Source: Microbacterium hydrocarbonoxydans
GTDB lineage: Bacteria; Actinomycetota; Actinomycetes; Actinomycetales; Microbacteriaceae
DNA: 64,000 nt
Reading direction: 5' to 3'
NCBI RefSeq assembly: GCF_000956475.1
Contig: NZ_JYJB01000007.1
Location: 62,001-126,000, forward strand
Below the pieces are notes generated by a model that did not search any database, was not told the origin of the DNA, and saw nothing but the letters and a program-made list of their open reading frames with translations. The position numbers and the translations under genes are program-made. Shown here piece by piece: positions 49,168 to 57,918 of the stretch; positions within the stretch are counted from its first letter, which is position 1; every line of letters starts with the position of its first letter.

Positions 49168-49923
49168 ATGACCGCGCCTGTCGCCATCGTCACCGGAGGG
49201 TCCGCCGGCATCGGCTGGGAGATCGGTCGGCGCCTCAGCGTCGACGGATATCTGGTCGTCGCCGCCGACCGGGTGCCGGGGCTCACTGCAGCCGAGAACC
49301 CTCACGGCATCCTGTGGCGAGAGCTCGACGTGACCGACCACGACGACGTCGATCGGGTCTTCGGTGAGATCGAGGCGGAGCTCGGGCCCATCGAGGTGCT
49401 CGTCAACAACGCCGGCATCCAGCGTCATCGCGGCATCGAAGACCTCAGCTGGAAGGAGTGGTCGGCCGTGGTGGACGTCAACCTGCACGGCGTCTTCTCG
49501 GCGTTGCAGGCGGCAGGCAAGCGGATGCTGGAGCGCGGAGGCGGTCGCATCGTGAACATCTCCTCCATCTCCTCGCGCGGTTCCGCGGGCCGCGCCCCCT
49601 ACGCCACGACCAAGGCCGCGGTGATCGGTCTGACCTCGACTGCAGGTGCCGAATGGGCTGCCCGCGGAGTGCGCGTCAATGCCGTCGCCCCGGGCTACGT
49701 CGATACCGGCGTCTTCCGCCAGGGCGTCGAAGCGGGAACGCTCGACCTCGACACGATCCTCTCCCGCATCCCCGCGAAACGTCTGGCCGAGGCGAGCGAG
49801 ATCGCCGCGGCGGTCAGCTTCCTCGTCTCCGACCAATCGAGGTACATGAACGGCCAGACCCTCTACGTCGACGGCGGCTTCATGGTCGATTACGGTGTGC
49901 CTCTCGCGAAGAAGCCCGAATGA
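49168..49923 (+). CDS. Short-chain dehydrogenase/reductase (1)
   Basis: 251 aa classical SDR: TGGSAGIG cofactor motif, VNNAGIQ, catalytic Ser in NISSISS and YATTK. The C-terminal GQTLYVDGG is complete. In acid-sugar pathways an SDR oxidises either the free sugar or the 2-keto-3-deoxy acid. It starts an operon with an enolase-superfamily dehydratase and a second SDR. Confidence 0.9.
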   Translation: MTAPVAIVTGGSAGIGWEIGRRLSVDGYLVVAADRVPGLTAAENPHGILWRELDVTDHDDVDRVFGEIEAELGPIEVLVNNAGIQRHRGIEDLSWKEWSAVVDVNLHGVFSALQAAGKRMLERGGGRIVNISSISSRGSAGRAPYATTKAAVIGLTSTAGAEWAARGVRVNAVAPGYVDTGVFRQGVEAGTLDLDTILSRIPAKRLAEASEIAAAVSFLVSDQSRYMNGQTLYVDGGFMVDYGVPLAKKPE

Positions 49924-50993
49924 CCATCGTCCGCGTCGACACTGCGACGACGGCGCTGCCGCTGCCGGAACCCTTGCACCTGGGGGCGATGACGGTGACA
50001 CACCGTGAGTACAGCGCGGTGCAGGTGACCGCCGACGACGGCACCATCGGCGTCGCCTATTGCCTCTCCCGAGAGGCGCCGATGGCGGAGATCGTCGAGC
50101 GTCTCGTCGCCCCGCATGCGATCGGCGCGGATGCTGACGACCCGGCTGCGGCCTGGGAGCGGATGCTGCGGGGCAGCGCGATCGTGGGCCGGGTGGGGCT
50201 GGTGCGTCGGGCGATCGGACTGGTCGACATCGCGCTCTGGGACATCGCCGCGCGTCGCGCGGGCGTGCCCCTGTGGACGCTGCTCGGCACGGGCGAAGGT
50301 CCGCGCGATGCGATGCTCGTCGCCGCCTACCCATCGCCGAACCGTACGCCGCGCGAGGTGGCTGACGAGGTGCTGGGGCAGGCGGCAGGGTGGTCCCAGG
50401 TCAAGATCTCGCGCATTCCCGATCCGGCATACATGCGCGACCTGATCGCGATGCTGAACGCGGAGCTGCCTGCCAAGACGGGGCTGGTCGTCGACGCGGG
50501 CTTCGGCTGGAACGACGCGGATGCCGCGCTGGCTGAGATCGCGCAGTGGGGTGACCCGAGGCTTGCCTGGCTGGAGGATCCGCTGCTGCCCGAAGACGCA
50601 GAGGGAGTCGCACGCATCCGGCGCGGATGCGGTCTTGCGGTCGCCGTCGGTGACGAGGTGACCGACCCGGCGGTGCTGAAGGCGCTGGTCGACGTGGGCG
50701 GGGTCGATGCCCTGCGACTCGATGTCGTCGCGATCGGCGGTGTCACGCCGGCGCGCGAGCTCATCGCGTGGGCGGCTGAGCGCGGCGTACCCCTGTCTGG
50801 GCATGTCTATCCTGAGGTCACCGCGCACCTCGGCATCCAGGTCGAGACGTTCGCACGCGGGATCAATCCCTACGATCCTGCACCGTCGTTCATCAAGGGC
50901 GGTCCGCGGTTCTCGGGAGGCGTGACCCCCGGCGGGGCACCCGGCCTCGGCTTCGCGCTCGACTCCACGGTCTTCCGATTCGAGAGGAATTGA
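49920..50993 (+). CDS. Enolase-superfamily acid sugar dehydratase
   Basis: 357 aa mandelate racemase/muconate lactonising enzyme type. Catalytic Lys is in QVKISR, metal ligands are in VVDAGFGWND, WLEDPLLPED and AVGDEVTDP, and the His is in LSGHVYPEV. It removes water from an aldonate or similar acid to give a 2-keto-3-deoxy acid. ATGA overlap with the SDR gene. The exact sugar cannot be set; the FAH hydrolase nearby suggests a rhamnonate, fuconate or similar acid. Confidence 0.87.
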   Translation: MTIVRVDTATTALPLPEPLHLGAMTVTHREYSAVQVTADDGTIGVAYCLSREAPMAEIVERLVAPHAIGADADDPAAAWERMLRGSAIVGRVGLVRRAIGLVDIALWDIAARRAGVPLWTLLGTGEGPRDAMLVAAYPSPNRTPREVADEVLGQAAGWSQVKISRIPDPAYMRDLIAMLNAELPAKTGLVVDAGFGWNDADAALAEIAQWGDPRLAWLEDPLLPEDAEGVARIRRGCGLAVAVGDEVTDPAVLKALVDVGGVDALRLDVVAIGGVTPARELIAWAAERGVPLSGHVYPEVTAHLGIQVETFARGINPYDPAPSFIKGGPRFSGGVTPGGAPGLGFALDSTVFRFERN

Positions 50994-50994
50994 C

Positions 50995-51786
50995 ATGATG
51001 AACTCCCCCCGCAGCGTTGTCGTCACCGGCAGTGGCAAGGGAATAGGCCGTGCGATCGCCGAACGCCTCACTGCCGACGGCTGGATCGTGATCGGACTCG
51101 AGCGCTCGCCCGGGTCGGGCACGGTTGAGGAGGGTGTCGTCGCGGAGGTCGTTCTCGGCGACGCCGCCGATCGCGTGTCGCACGGCCGGGCGGCCGATGC
51201 CGCCACGGCCAGGGCCCCGCTCTCCGGCTGGGTCAACAATGCCGGGATCACCAAGCGCACCCCGCTGCACGACCTCGACGAGGCCGTCGTGCGCGACATC
51301 ATCGACATCAACGGGTTCGGGTACATCTGGGGTTGCGCGACCGCGGTCTCGGCTTTCGTGGAACAGGGCATCGCCGGTGCGATCGTCAACATCGGCTCGA
51401 TCCACGGCCGCTCCAGCTTCATCGACCACGCGGCCTACGAGTTCACAAAGGGCGGGATCGACGCGCTCACCCGCAGCGTGGCGGTGTCGTATGGCGGTCT
51501 CGGCATACGCGCCAATACGGTCGCGCCCGGAGGCGTTCGCACTCCTCACCTCGAAGCCCAGATCTCGCGCGCGGCTGACCCCGAGGCCGAGGAGCGCGCA
51601 CTCACGGAGGGGCCGCCGATGCGCCGGATCGCCCGAGCTGAGGAGGTCGCGGCGCTCACGGCGTTCCTGCTCTCAGGAGAGGCCCCCTATATCTCCGGAC
51701 AGTCGATCGCGGTCGACGGGGCGTGGACGGCATCCTTCGGCGACATCGCGATCGATCCGGCCCTGCGGAAGCGGTTCGACGGCTGA
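50995..51786 (+). CDS. Short-chain dehydrogenase/reductase (2)
   Basis: 263 aa. Motifs TGSGKGIG, VNNAGITK, IGSIHGRS and YEFTK, with GQSIAVDGAW near the end. It starts one base after the dehydratase stop, with an adjacent second ATG. A 2-keto-3-deoxy-acid 4-dehydrogenase role would fit the pathway; this is inference from neighbours. Confidence 0.88.
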   Translation: MMNSPRSVVVTGSGKGIGRAIAERLTADGWIVIGLERSPGSGTVEEGVVAEVVLGDAADRVSHGRAADAATARAPLSGWVNNAGITKRTPLHDLDEAVVRDIIDINGFGYIWGCATAVSAFVEQGIAGAIVNIGSIHGRSSFIDHAAYEFTKGGIDALTRSVAVSYGGLGIRANTVAPGGVRTPHLEAQISRAADPEAEERALTEGPPMRRIARAEEVAALTAFLLSGEAPYISGQSIAVDGAWTASFGDIAIDPALRKRFDG

Positions 51787-51797
51787 GCCCGAATCCG

Positions 51798-52628
51798 TCA
51801 CCGGAGATACGCATCCACGAGCAGCGCTCCGCGGATGACTCGCATCTCCTCGATGACGTGGCCGACGCTCTTCGCGCCCAGCGACGACATCATGAGGTCG
51901 TGCGGACCGAGCTGCTCGAGCTTGCCGGTCCGGATGCGGATCACCTCCCACCCCGCCGAGCGGAGCGCGCGATCCTTCCGCAGATCAGCATCCTGCTTCT
52001 TCCCGACGTGCTCCAGTCCATGACGGCCGACCGTGTCGTACTCGAGTGCGATCCGAAGTTCCGGGAACAGGATGTCCGGCCAGACCTCGGTGTGGCGGAA
52101 CAACGGTCGCGACACCTTCACCGCGTTCATGGCGGTGTCGAACTCGATTCGTGCGGCGAGTTCTGCACGCAGCCGGCCCTCCGCCGCGGACGCCGGCCGC
52201 GGCGCGCACTCGCTCACGAACGCAGTGCCCGTGGGAACCCCGGGGGTCTTGGTGCAGAGTGCCGGGGCCGGCCGAGGCGGCTTGCGGGCGATCGCGCGGG
52301 CTTCACCGAGTACGACCGGCTGAGGGCGGGCCAGGGTCGAGCACTCCGGGCACCACGCGGAGCGGCGTCGCACCCGACCAGGGCGTTCACGCTGCTCGGT
52401 CGGGGTGGCGGCGAAACGATGCCCGACCGCGCACTCCCAGCACAGGAGCACATCGGCCGCGAGGGGAATCTGTGACAGGGCGATGCCGTGGTTCAGATCC
52501 GGATGGTACTGCCTGATGAGCTCCGGATAGGCCGCCCATCCGGCACGGTAGGTGCCCACGGCATAGGGAACCGCGCGACCGCGGGAGAACTGCCGTCGCG
52601 CCCACCACTGCATCACCGGTTCCGGCAC
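51798..52628 (-). CDS. Zinc-ribbon and DUF559/Vsr-like nuclease domain protein
   Basis: 276 aa. The N-terminal part has a zinc-ribbon-like unit with CWEC and CPEC pairs around a GHRFAA motif. The C-terminal half has a restriction-endonuclease-like core (WPDILFPELRIALEYDTVGR, then HGLEHVGKKQDAD and GWEVIRIRTGKL), as in DUF559/Vsr-like nucleases. A longer frame reaches 52763 but overlaps dinB; a GTG start 7 bases after TATGTT (a leaderless pattern) is preferred. It faces away from DNA polymerase IV across a short region. Confidence 0.7.
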   Translation of the reverse strand: MPEPVMQWWARRQFSRGRAVPYAVGTYRAGWAAYPELIRQYHPDLNHGIALSQIPLAADVLLCWECAVGHRFAATPTEQRERPGRVRRRSAWCPECSTLARPQPVVLGEARAIARKPPRPAPALCTKTPGVPTGTAFVSECAPRPASAAEGRLRAELAARIEFDTAMNAVKVSRPLFRHTEVWPDILFPELRIALEYDTVGRHGLEHVGKKQDADLRKDRALRSAGWEVIRIRTGKLEQLGPHDLMMSSLGAKSVGHVIEEMRVIRGALLVDAYLR

Positions 52629-52746
52629 GCGCCGAACATAGACCCGGGCACGGACACCGTTCCGCTCCCCGCAGGCCCGCCACCGATGTCCGCCGTCCGT
52701 GCGACGATCCGGTCGTCGATGGAAGGACGGAAGGGCGGGAGGGCGG

Positions 52747-53943
52747 ATGCGCGGAGAAGCCACAGTGCTGCACGCCGACCTCGACGCCTTCTACGCCTCG
52801 GTCGAGCAGCGCGACGCCCCGGAGCTGCGTGGCCGACCCGTCATCGTCGGCGGCGGGGTCGTGCTGGCCGCGAGCTATGAGGCGAAGGCCCGCGGAGTCC
52901 GCACGGCGATGGGCGGTCGGCAGGCGCGCGAGATCTGTCCTGATGCCGTCGTCGTGACGCCCCGCATGGACGCCTACTCCGCGGCGAGCAAAGAGGTGTT
53001 CGCGATCTTCCGTGACATCACTCCGCTCGTCGAGGGACTCTCGATCGACGAGGCGTTCCTCGAGGTCGGGGGTCTGCGACGGCTCGCCGGCACTCCCGAG
53101 CAGATCGCGGTCCGCCTGCGGGAGCGTGTGCGCGCGGAGGCGGGGCTTGCGATATCGGTCGGTGTCGCACGCACGAAGTTCCTCGCGAAGGTCGCCAGTG
53201 CGGTCAGCAAGCCGGACGGGTTGATGATCGTGGAGCCCGAGCGCGAGGAGGAGTTCCTGCTCCCGCTTCCGGTCGAGCGCCTGTGGGGCGTGGGGGCGGT
53301 GACGGCAGAGAAGCTGCACCGCTACGGCATCCGCACCGTGGGCGAACTCGCCGAGCTCGAAGCCGCAACCGCCGAGCGGATGCTGGGCAAGGCGACGGGC
53401 GCGCACGTGCATGCGCTCGCTCGCCTCCGAGATCCGCGGCCGGTAGACACCACGCGTCGCCGTGGGTCGGTCGGCTCCCAGCGCGCGCTGGGAAAGCATC
53501 CTCGTTCAGCCGAGGAGCTCGACCTGATCCTCACGCAGATCGTCGACCGACTTGCTCGGCGTCTTCGCGGCGGCGACCGCGTCTGCCGCACCGTCGTGCT
53601 GCGGCTGCGCTTCGGAGACTTCACGAAGGTAACGCGCTCCCATTCGCTTCGGATGCCGACCGACCGCACCGCGGTCGTGCTCACGATGGCTCGCGCCCTC
53701 CTGGCTGCAGCGCTGCCCGAGATCGCCGATCGGGGGATCAGCCTGCTCGGCGTCTCACTGTCGCAACTCGACCGCGCCGATCGTGTCCAGCCCGAGCTGC
53801 CGATCGACTGGGGCGATGAGGCGCGTCTGGATGGCGTTCTCGACACCCTGAGTGACCGTTACGGTGCGAGCTCCGTGTCGCGGGCGGCGCAGCTGGGGCG
53901 CGACCCGGGGTGGTCGTCTCCGATCCTGCCCGAGCATGAGTGA
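52747..53943 (+). CDS. dinB: DNA polymerase IV (Y family)
   Basis: 398 aa. Catalytic motifs VLHADLDAFYASVEQ and SIDEAFLEV supply the acidic residues for metal binding; the helix-hairpin-helix segment is LWGVGAVTAEKLHRYGIRTV, and the little-finger domain begins near residue 245. It makes translesion DNA synthesis. No beta-clamp-binding motif is obvious at the end. It is divergent from the nuclease-like gene. Confidence 0.93.
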   Translation: MRGEATVLHADLDAFYASVEQRDAPELRGRPVIVGGGVVLAASYEAKARGVRTAMGGRQAREICPDAVVVTPRMDAYSAASKEVFAIFRDITPLVEGLSIDEAFLEVGGLRRLAGTPEQIAVRLRERVRAEAGLAISVGVARTKFLAKVASAVSKPDGLMIVEPEREEEFLLPLPVERLWGVGAVTAEKLHRYGIRTVGELAELEAATAERMLGKATGAHVHALARLRDPRPVDTTRRRGSVGSQRALGKHPRSAEELDLILTQIVDRLARRLRGGDRVCRTVVLRLRFGDFTKVTRSHSLRMPTDRTAVVLTMARALLAAALPEIADRGISLLGVSLSQLDRADRVQPELPIDWGDEARLDGVLDTLSDRYGASSVSRAAQLGRDPGWSSPILPEHE

Positions 53944-53957
53944 TCGCGACTCGTTCC

Positions 53958-54293
53958 TCAGGCCTTGAGCATCGAGGCTCGTGCGATCAGTCCGCCGACC
54001 ACGTCGAAGGTCGCGATGGTCTCCGTCGAGACGTCCGCATTGACGACCTTTTCCTGGGCGACGACCCACCGCGTGCCGAACTGCACGCTGGTCTCGATCA
54101 CGCAGGACAGCTCGGGACTCTGCAGCCGAGGCTCGTAGAACGCGCGGATTGCCGCGGATCCGATCAGCGGTTCGGGCGCCACTCCCGTGATCACCGCCGT
54201 CTCGGCGTATGTCGCGACGAATGCGTCGAGGTCGTGCGCATTGAAGGCGTCGAGCTGGGCCCGGACGGTGTCGAGGGCGGTGCGGTCAGTCAA
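53958..54293 (-). CDS. SnoaL/NTF2-like protein
   Basis: 111 aa alpha+beta cone-type protein with the pattern VRAQLDAFNAHDLDAFVATY typical of nuclear-transport-factor-2-like polyketide cyclases and ketosteroid isomerases. The TTG start has GGAGGAG upstream and overlaps the end of the SDR gene. Its reaction is unknown; it may act on the product of that SDR. Confidence 0.78.
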   Translation of the reverse strand: MTDRTALDTVRAQLDAFNAHDLDAFVATYAETAVITGVAPEPLIGSAAIRAFYEPRLQSPELSCVIETSVQFGTRWVVAQEKVVNADVSTETIATFDVVGGLIARASMLKA

Positions 54294-55035
54294 TGCGAAC
54301 TCCTCCGTTGACGTCGTAGGTCGCTCCGGTGATGAAACGGGCGCGTTCCGAGGCGAGCGACGCGATGATCCAGGCGACATCTTCCGGCCGGCCGAATGCG
54401 CCGAGAGGGATTCCTGCCTCGAGCCTCGCGCGCCCTGGGCCCTGAAGCTGGTCGGTGATGGCGCTCGCGACCGGTCCGGGAGCCACGGCGTTGACGCGGA
54501 TGCCCTCGGCGGCCAGATGGCGCGCGAAGCTGCGCGTGATCGCGAGGATGGCTCCCTTGCTGGCGGCGTAGTGGATGCCGGTCTGCAGCGCGCCCACCTG
54601 GCCGGCGATCGAGGAGATGTTGATCACTGAGCGGTCGCCGTCGGCGGCGCGGAGCAAGGGGAGAGCCGCGCGGGTGAGGAAGAACGTGCCGCGGGCGTTG
54701 GTCTCGAGGACCATGTCCCACTCGGCGAACTCGATGTCGTCGTAGGGCGTGTACGGGCAGACGCCCCCGTTGTTCACGAGTACGTGCAGCGCGCCCCACC
54801 CGGCAGTGACATCGTCGATCAGCGCATCGATCGACTCCTGCTCGCGCAGGTCGAGACGTGAGATCCGGACCTCGGGCGACCCCGCACGACGACATTCCTC
54901 AGCGATGCGGAGAGCCTCGGCCTCCCGCCCGGCATACGTGATCCACAGAGCGGTGCCCTCGCAGGCGAGTTCGAGTGCGGCAGCGGTCCCGATGCCGGAA
55001 CTCGCCCCCGTGATCAGTACGCGGCGAACGGTCAT
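54286..55035 (-). CDS. Short-chain dehydrogenase/reductase (3)
   Basis: 249 aa. TGASSGIG, VNNGGVCPY (Gly in place of the usual Ala), NISSIAG and YAASK. Site D of the TGCTATAGCA palindrome lies 9 bp before its start. It diverges from the hydroxyacid dehydrogenase gene and overlaps the SnoaL-like gene downstream. Confidence 0.89.
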   Translation of the reverse strand: MTVRRVLITGASSGIGTAAALELACEGTALWITYAGREAEALRIAEECRRAGSPEVRISRLDLREQESIDALIDDVTAGWGALHVLVNNGGVCPYTPYDDIEFAEWDMVLETNARGTFFLTRAALPLLRAADGDRSVINISSIAGQVGALQTGIHYAASKGAILAITRSFARHLAAEGIRVNAVAPGPVASAITDQLQGPGRARLEAGIPLGAFGRPEDVAWIIASLASERARFITGATYDVNGGVRID

Positions 55036-55043
55036 GCGTCTGA

Positions 55044-55053
55044 TGCTATAGCA
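55044..55053. promoter_or_regulatory. GntR-type palindrome, site D (TGCTATAGCA)
   Basis: An exact copy of the 10-bp core, directly before the minus-strand SDR start. Confidence 0.72.
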
Positions 55054-55102
55054 AATCCCGTGAGGATCGAGCGCCGTATCGGGGTCGTGCATCGATCTGC
55101 TA

Positions 55103-55116
55103 GATGCTATAGCATC
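55103..55116. promoter_or_regulatory. GntR-type palindrome, site E (GATGCTATAGCATC)
   Basis: A perfect 14-bp palindrome 7 bases before the hydroxyacid dehydrogenase start. Sites D and E are 59 bp apart and control both arms of the divergent region. Confidence 0.75.
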
Positions 55117-55122
55117 GCTGAC

Positions 55123-56097
55123 ATGACCGCACCGTTCATCCTCGTCAGCGACTGCGACCTGCCGGGAACCGTCATCGAAGACACCCTCCGGCAGGCGGGG
55201 CTGCGCGCCGAGCGCGCCGCATCAGGCAGCGCTGAAGACATCGCCGACCTCGGTCGCGAAGCCGAAGGCCTGGTCGTGCAGTGGGCGCAGATCACGGGGG
55301 AGGTGATGGACCGGATGCCGAAGCTCCGCATCATCAGCCGAGTGGGCATCGGCTACGACATGGTCGACGTCGCGGCAGCGACCGCCCGTGGCATCGCTGT
55401 CGCCAACACCCCGAGCTACTGCATCGAAGAGGTGGCCGCACACACGATCGCGATGATCATGACCCAGGCCCGCGGCATCCCGGCCTATGACCGAGCCGTG
55501 CGCGCCGGCACCTGGAAGGCGGTCGAGGCGCACCCGCTGGCCGTGCGTCCGTCAGCCACGACCGTCTCCGTGCTCGGTTTCGGGCGCATCGGCTCGATGG
55601 TCGCCCGCGGCTGCCGCGCACTGGGCTTCCGTGTGCTCGTGGCTGATCCGTACGCCGCCGTCGAGTCTGTGCGTGAAGCGGGATGCGAGCCCGTCGGCAT
55701 CCCCGACGCGGTGGCGCAGGCAGACATCCTCACGCTGCACGTGCCGCTCACCGACGACACCCACCATCTGATCGACGCGGCAGTCCTCGCCACCATGAAG
55801 GCGGGGGCGGTGCTCGTCAACACCTGCCGAGGTCCTCTCATCGACGAGGTGGCGCTTGCGACGTCGTTGCGCGCCGGGCAGCTGGGGGCCGCCGCGCTCG
55901 ACGTGTTCGAAGAAGAGCCGCTCGCCGCCGACTCGCCGCTACGCGACCTCGACCAGGTTCTGCTCACCCCGCACGCTGCGTGGTACTCGCCTCAGGCGCT
56001 GGCTGATCTTCCCGTGCACGCCGCCGAGAACATCATCCGGTTCCTGGCAGGCGAGACCGTGCCGATCGTCAACCCCGTCTTCGCGACTGCGCTCTGA
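55123..56097 (+). CDS. D-2-hydroxyacid dehydrogenase family protein (2)
   Basis: 324 aa. NAD motif VLGFGRIGSMVA, Arg in VNTCRGPLIDE, Glu in DVFEEEPL, His in LTPHAAWYS. It reduces 2-keto acids or oxidises D-2-hydroxy acids; in this setting it may oxidise an acid-sugar intermediate. Palindrome site E lies before the start. It is followed 12 bases later by the FAH hydrolase gene. Confidence 0.9.
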   Translation: MTAPFILVSDCDLPGTVIEDTLRQAGLRAERAASGSAEDIADLGREAEGLVVQWAQITGEVMDRMPKLRIISRVGIGYDMVDVAAATARGIAVANTPSYCIEEVAAHTIAMIMTQARGIPAYDRAVRAGTWKAVEAHPLAVRPSATTVSVLGFGRIGSMVARGCRALGFRVLVADPYAAVESVREAGCEPVGIPDAVAQADILTLHVPLTDDTHHLIDAAVLATMKAGAVLVNTCRGPLIDEVALATSLRAGQLGAAALDVFEEEPLAADSPLRDLDQVLLTPHAAWYSPQALADLPVHAAENIIRFLAGETVPIVNPVFATAL

Positions 56098-56109
56098 TCT
56101 GAGGACATC

Positions 56110-56964
56110 ATGGAACTCCTGCGACTCGGTCCTGTCGGCCGCGAACGCCCCTACGTCCGAGAATCCGGGATCGTGTACGACCTCGCGCCGCTGACCGACG
56201 AGATCGATGGCCCCTTCCTCGCCACGGACGGGATCATTCGCGCTCGCCAGGCCCTCGCGAGCGGCGCGCTCGCCGCGGTCGACGTCGACGGGCTGCGCAT
56301 CGGCGCTCCGGTCGCTCGCCCCGCCGCCGTCGTCTGCATCGGTCAGAACTACGCGGCTCACGCCGCCGAATCCGGTGCCGAACCGCCCGAGCATCCGGTG
56401 GTCTTCTTCAAGCACCCCAACACGGTCGTCGGTCCGGATGACGTCGTGCTGCTGCCGCCCAGCGCCGAGAAGGTCGACTGGGAGGTCGAGCTGGCGATCG
56501 TGATCGGAAAGCCGGCTCGCTACCTGTCATCTCCCGACGCGGCCCGCGAGGTCGTTGCGGGATACGCGATCTCGAACGACGTCTCGGAGCGCGCGTACCA
56601 GCTCGACGTCTCCGGAGGGCAGTGGTCGAAGGGCAAATGCTCGGAGACCTTCAATCCGCTCGGCCCTGCTCTGGTCCCTGCCGATGAGATCGACGCACAG
56701 TCATTACGGCTGCGCTCATTCGTGAACGGCGAGCCGAGACAGGACTCGTCGACGGGGGACATGATCTTCTCCGTGCTGCAGATCGTGCACGAGCTGAGCC
56801 AGTACATGGTGCTCGAGCCGGGCGATGTGATCAACACCGGCACGCCGCAGGGTGTCGCGCTCTCCGGGCGATTCCCGTACCTGCAGGACGGCGACGAAAT
56901 GACCCTCGAGATCGAAGGTCTCGGCCGTCAGCGCCAGCGCGCCGAACGCGTGCGCCTGAGCTGA
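56110..56964 (+). CDS. Fumarylacetoacetate hydrolase family protein, LRA6-like
   Basis: 284 aa. Metal ligands appear in GQNYAAHAAESG, DWEVELAIVIG and NDVSERAYQ, with the conserved INTGTPQGVAL. The N-terminal small domain (MELLRLGPVGRERPYV) and the GGQWSKGKCSETFNPLGP segment are typical of the 2,4-diketo-3-deoxy-acid hydrolases of the non-phosphorylative rhamnose/fucose pathway. That reaction would split the diketo acid to pyruvate and a hydroxy acid. It is 12 bases after the hydroxyacid dehydrogenase gene. Confidence 0.85.
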   Translation: MELLRLGPVGRERPYVRESGIVYDLAPLTDEIDGPFLATDGIIRARQALASGALAAVDVDGLRIGAPVARPAAVVCIGQNYAAHAAESGAEPPEHPVVFFKHPNTVVGPDDVVLLPPSAEKVDWEVELAIVIGKPARYLSSPDAAREVVAGYAISNDVSERAYQLDVSGGQWSKGKCSETFNPLGPALVPADEIDAQSLRLRSFVNGEPRQDSSTGDMIFSVLQIVHELSQYMVLEPGDVINTGTPQGVALSGRFPYLQDGDEMTLEIEGLGRQRQRAERVRLS

Positions 56965-56993
56965 TCGCGGTTCATCCCGCGGCCTGTGTCCGG

Positions 56994-57025
56994 GGCACGG
57001 TTCCTTTCGCTGAGTGCACCGTGCC
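56994..57025. terminator. Hairpin between the convergent FAH and SMP-30 genes
   Basis: GGCACGGT pairs with ACCGTGCC (8 bp, extended to 11 of 12 by flanking bases) across a 16-base loop. No T run on either side. Confidence 0.45.
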
Positions 57026-57069
57026 TCGGGCAGAGGCCGTCGGGGTGCCTGCGGCCCTTCCCGGGCTCC

Positions 57070-57918
57070 TCAGCCCGCGAAGGGCGTGGCGGGGATGCCG
57101 TGCACCCCCGGTCGCACGGCGAAGAGGGAGCCGGCTTGGGTGCCGTGGTGGGCGCCGAGCCCTTGCGCCGAGGTCGTGATGTAGAGCGTTCCCAGGTCAT
57201 CGCCGCCGAATGTGCACGCGCTGACCTGGGGCACCGGGAGCTCGATCGTCGCGATGTGCAGCCCCGCGGCGTCATACCCGTGAACCGCGCTGCCACCCCA
57301 GAGGGCGACCCATACGCTGCCGTCGACTGCGACCGTGAGGCCGTCGGGCGCCCCCTGCGTCTCGGGGATGGAGACGAACGTGCGCCGCCCGCGGAGTTCG
57401 CCCTCGGCCACGTCGAACACGTCGATGCGGTGCGTGGCGGTGTCGACATAGTAGGCGCGGCGAGCGTCGGGCGAGAACGCGACGCCGTTCGACATCGTCA
57501 CTCGCTGCAGCAACGTTGTGACGTGCAGCTCGGCGTCGATCCGCAGTAGGCCCCCGGCGTCGGGTGTGCTGTCGTAGGCCATGGATCCTGCCAGCAGCTG
57601 GCCGTGCGGATCTGCGCATCCGTCGTTCATGCGCACGCGGGAATCGTCGCCCAGCGTTGCCACCGCGCGAGTCTGCCCGTCGACGTCATCCGCGAGATAG
57701 AGGGTACGGGCGCCGACCGCGACGAGTCCCCCACCGGAACGGGGCCGGGCGAATGCCAGATACTCGTCGTCCACATGTTGCCGGCTCACGCCTTCCAGCC
57801 CGAGCGCGAGCAGATCACCGGCTTGTGCATCGACCCAGCGCAGCCCTCCCCAGCCCGGCCACCAGACGGGTGCTTCGGCGTGGTGAGCGACAGGACCTGT
57901 GACGTTCTCGGGGGTCAT
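57070..57918 (-). CDS. SMP-30/gluconolactonase family protein
   Basis: 282 aa six-bladed beta propeller. Metal-ligand motifs: Glu in HHAEAPVWW, Asn in MNDGCADPHGQLLAGSM, Asn in MSNGVAFSPD and Asp in APDGLTVAVDG. It opens sugar lactones to aldonates, the step before the enolase-superfamily dehydratase. Its ATG overlaps the stop of the upstream membrane protein gene. It is convergent with the FAH gene. Confidence 0.88.
   Translation of the reverse strand: MTPENVTGPVAHHAEAPVWWPGWGGLRWVDAQAGDLLALGLEGVSRQHVDDEYLAFARPRSGGGLVAVGARTLYLADDVDGQTRAVATLGDDSRVRMNDGCADPHGQLLAGSMAYDSTPDAGGLLRIDAELHVTTLLQRVTMSNGVAFSPDARRAYYVDTATHRIDVFDVAEGELRGRRTFVSIPETQGAPDGLTVAVDGSVWVALWGGSAVHGYDAAGLHIATIELPVPQVSACTFGGDDLGTLYITTSAQGLGAHHGTQAGSLFAVRPGVHGIPATPFAG

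Noticed and set aside
54286..55035. SDR (3) as a pseudogene because of NNGG instead of NNAG
   Set aside because: Cofactor motif, Ser and YxxxK are intact and the length is normal; a single Ala to Gly change is tolerated.
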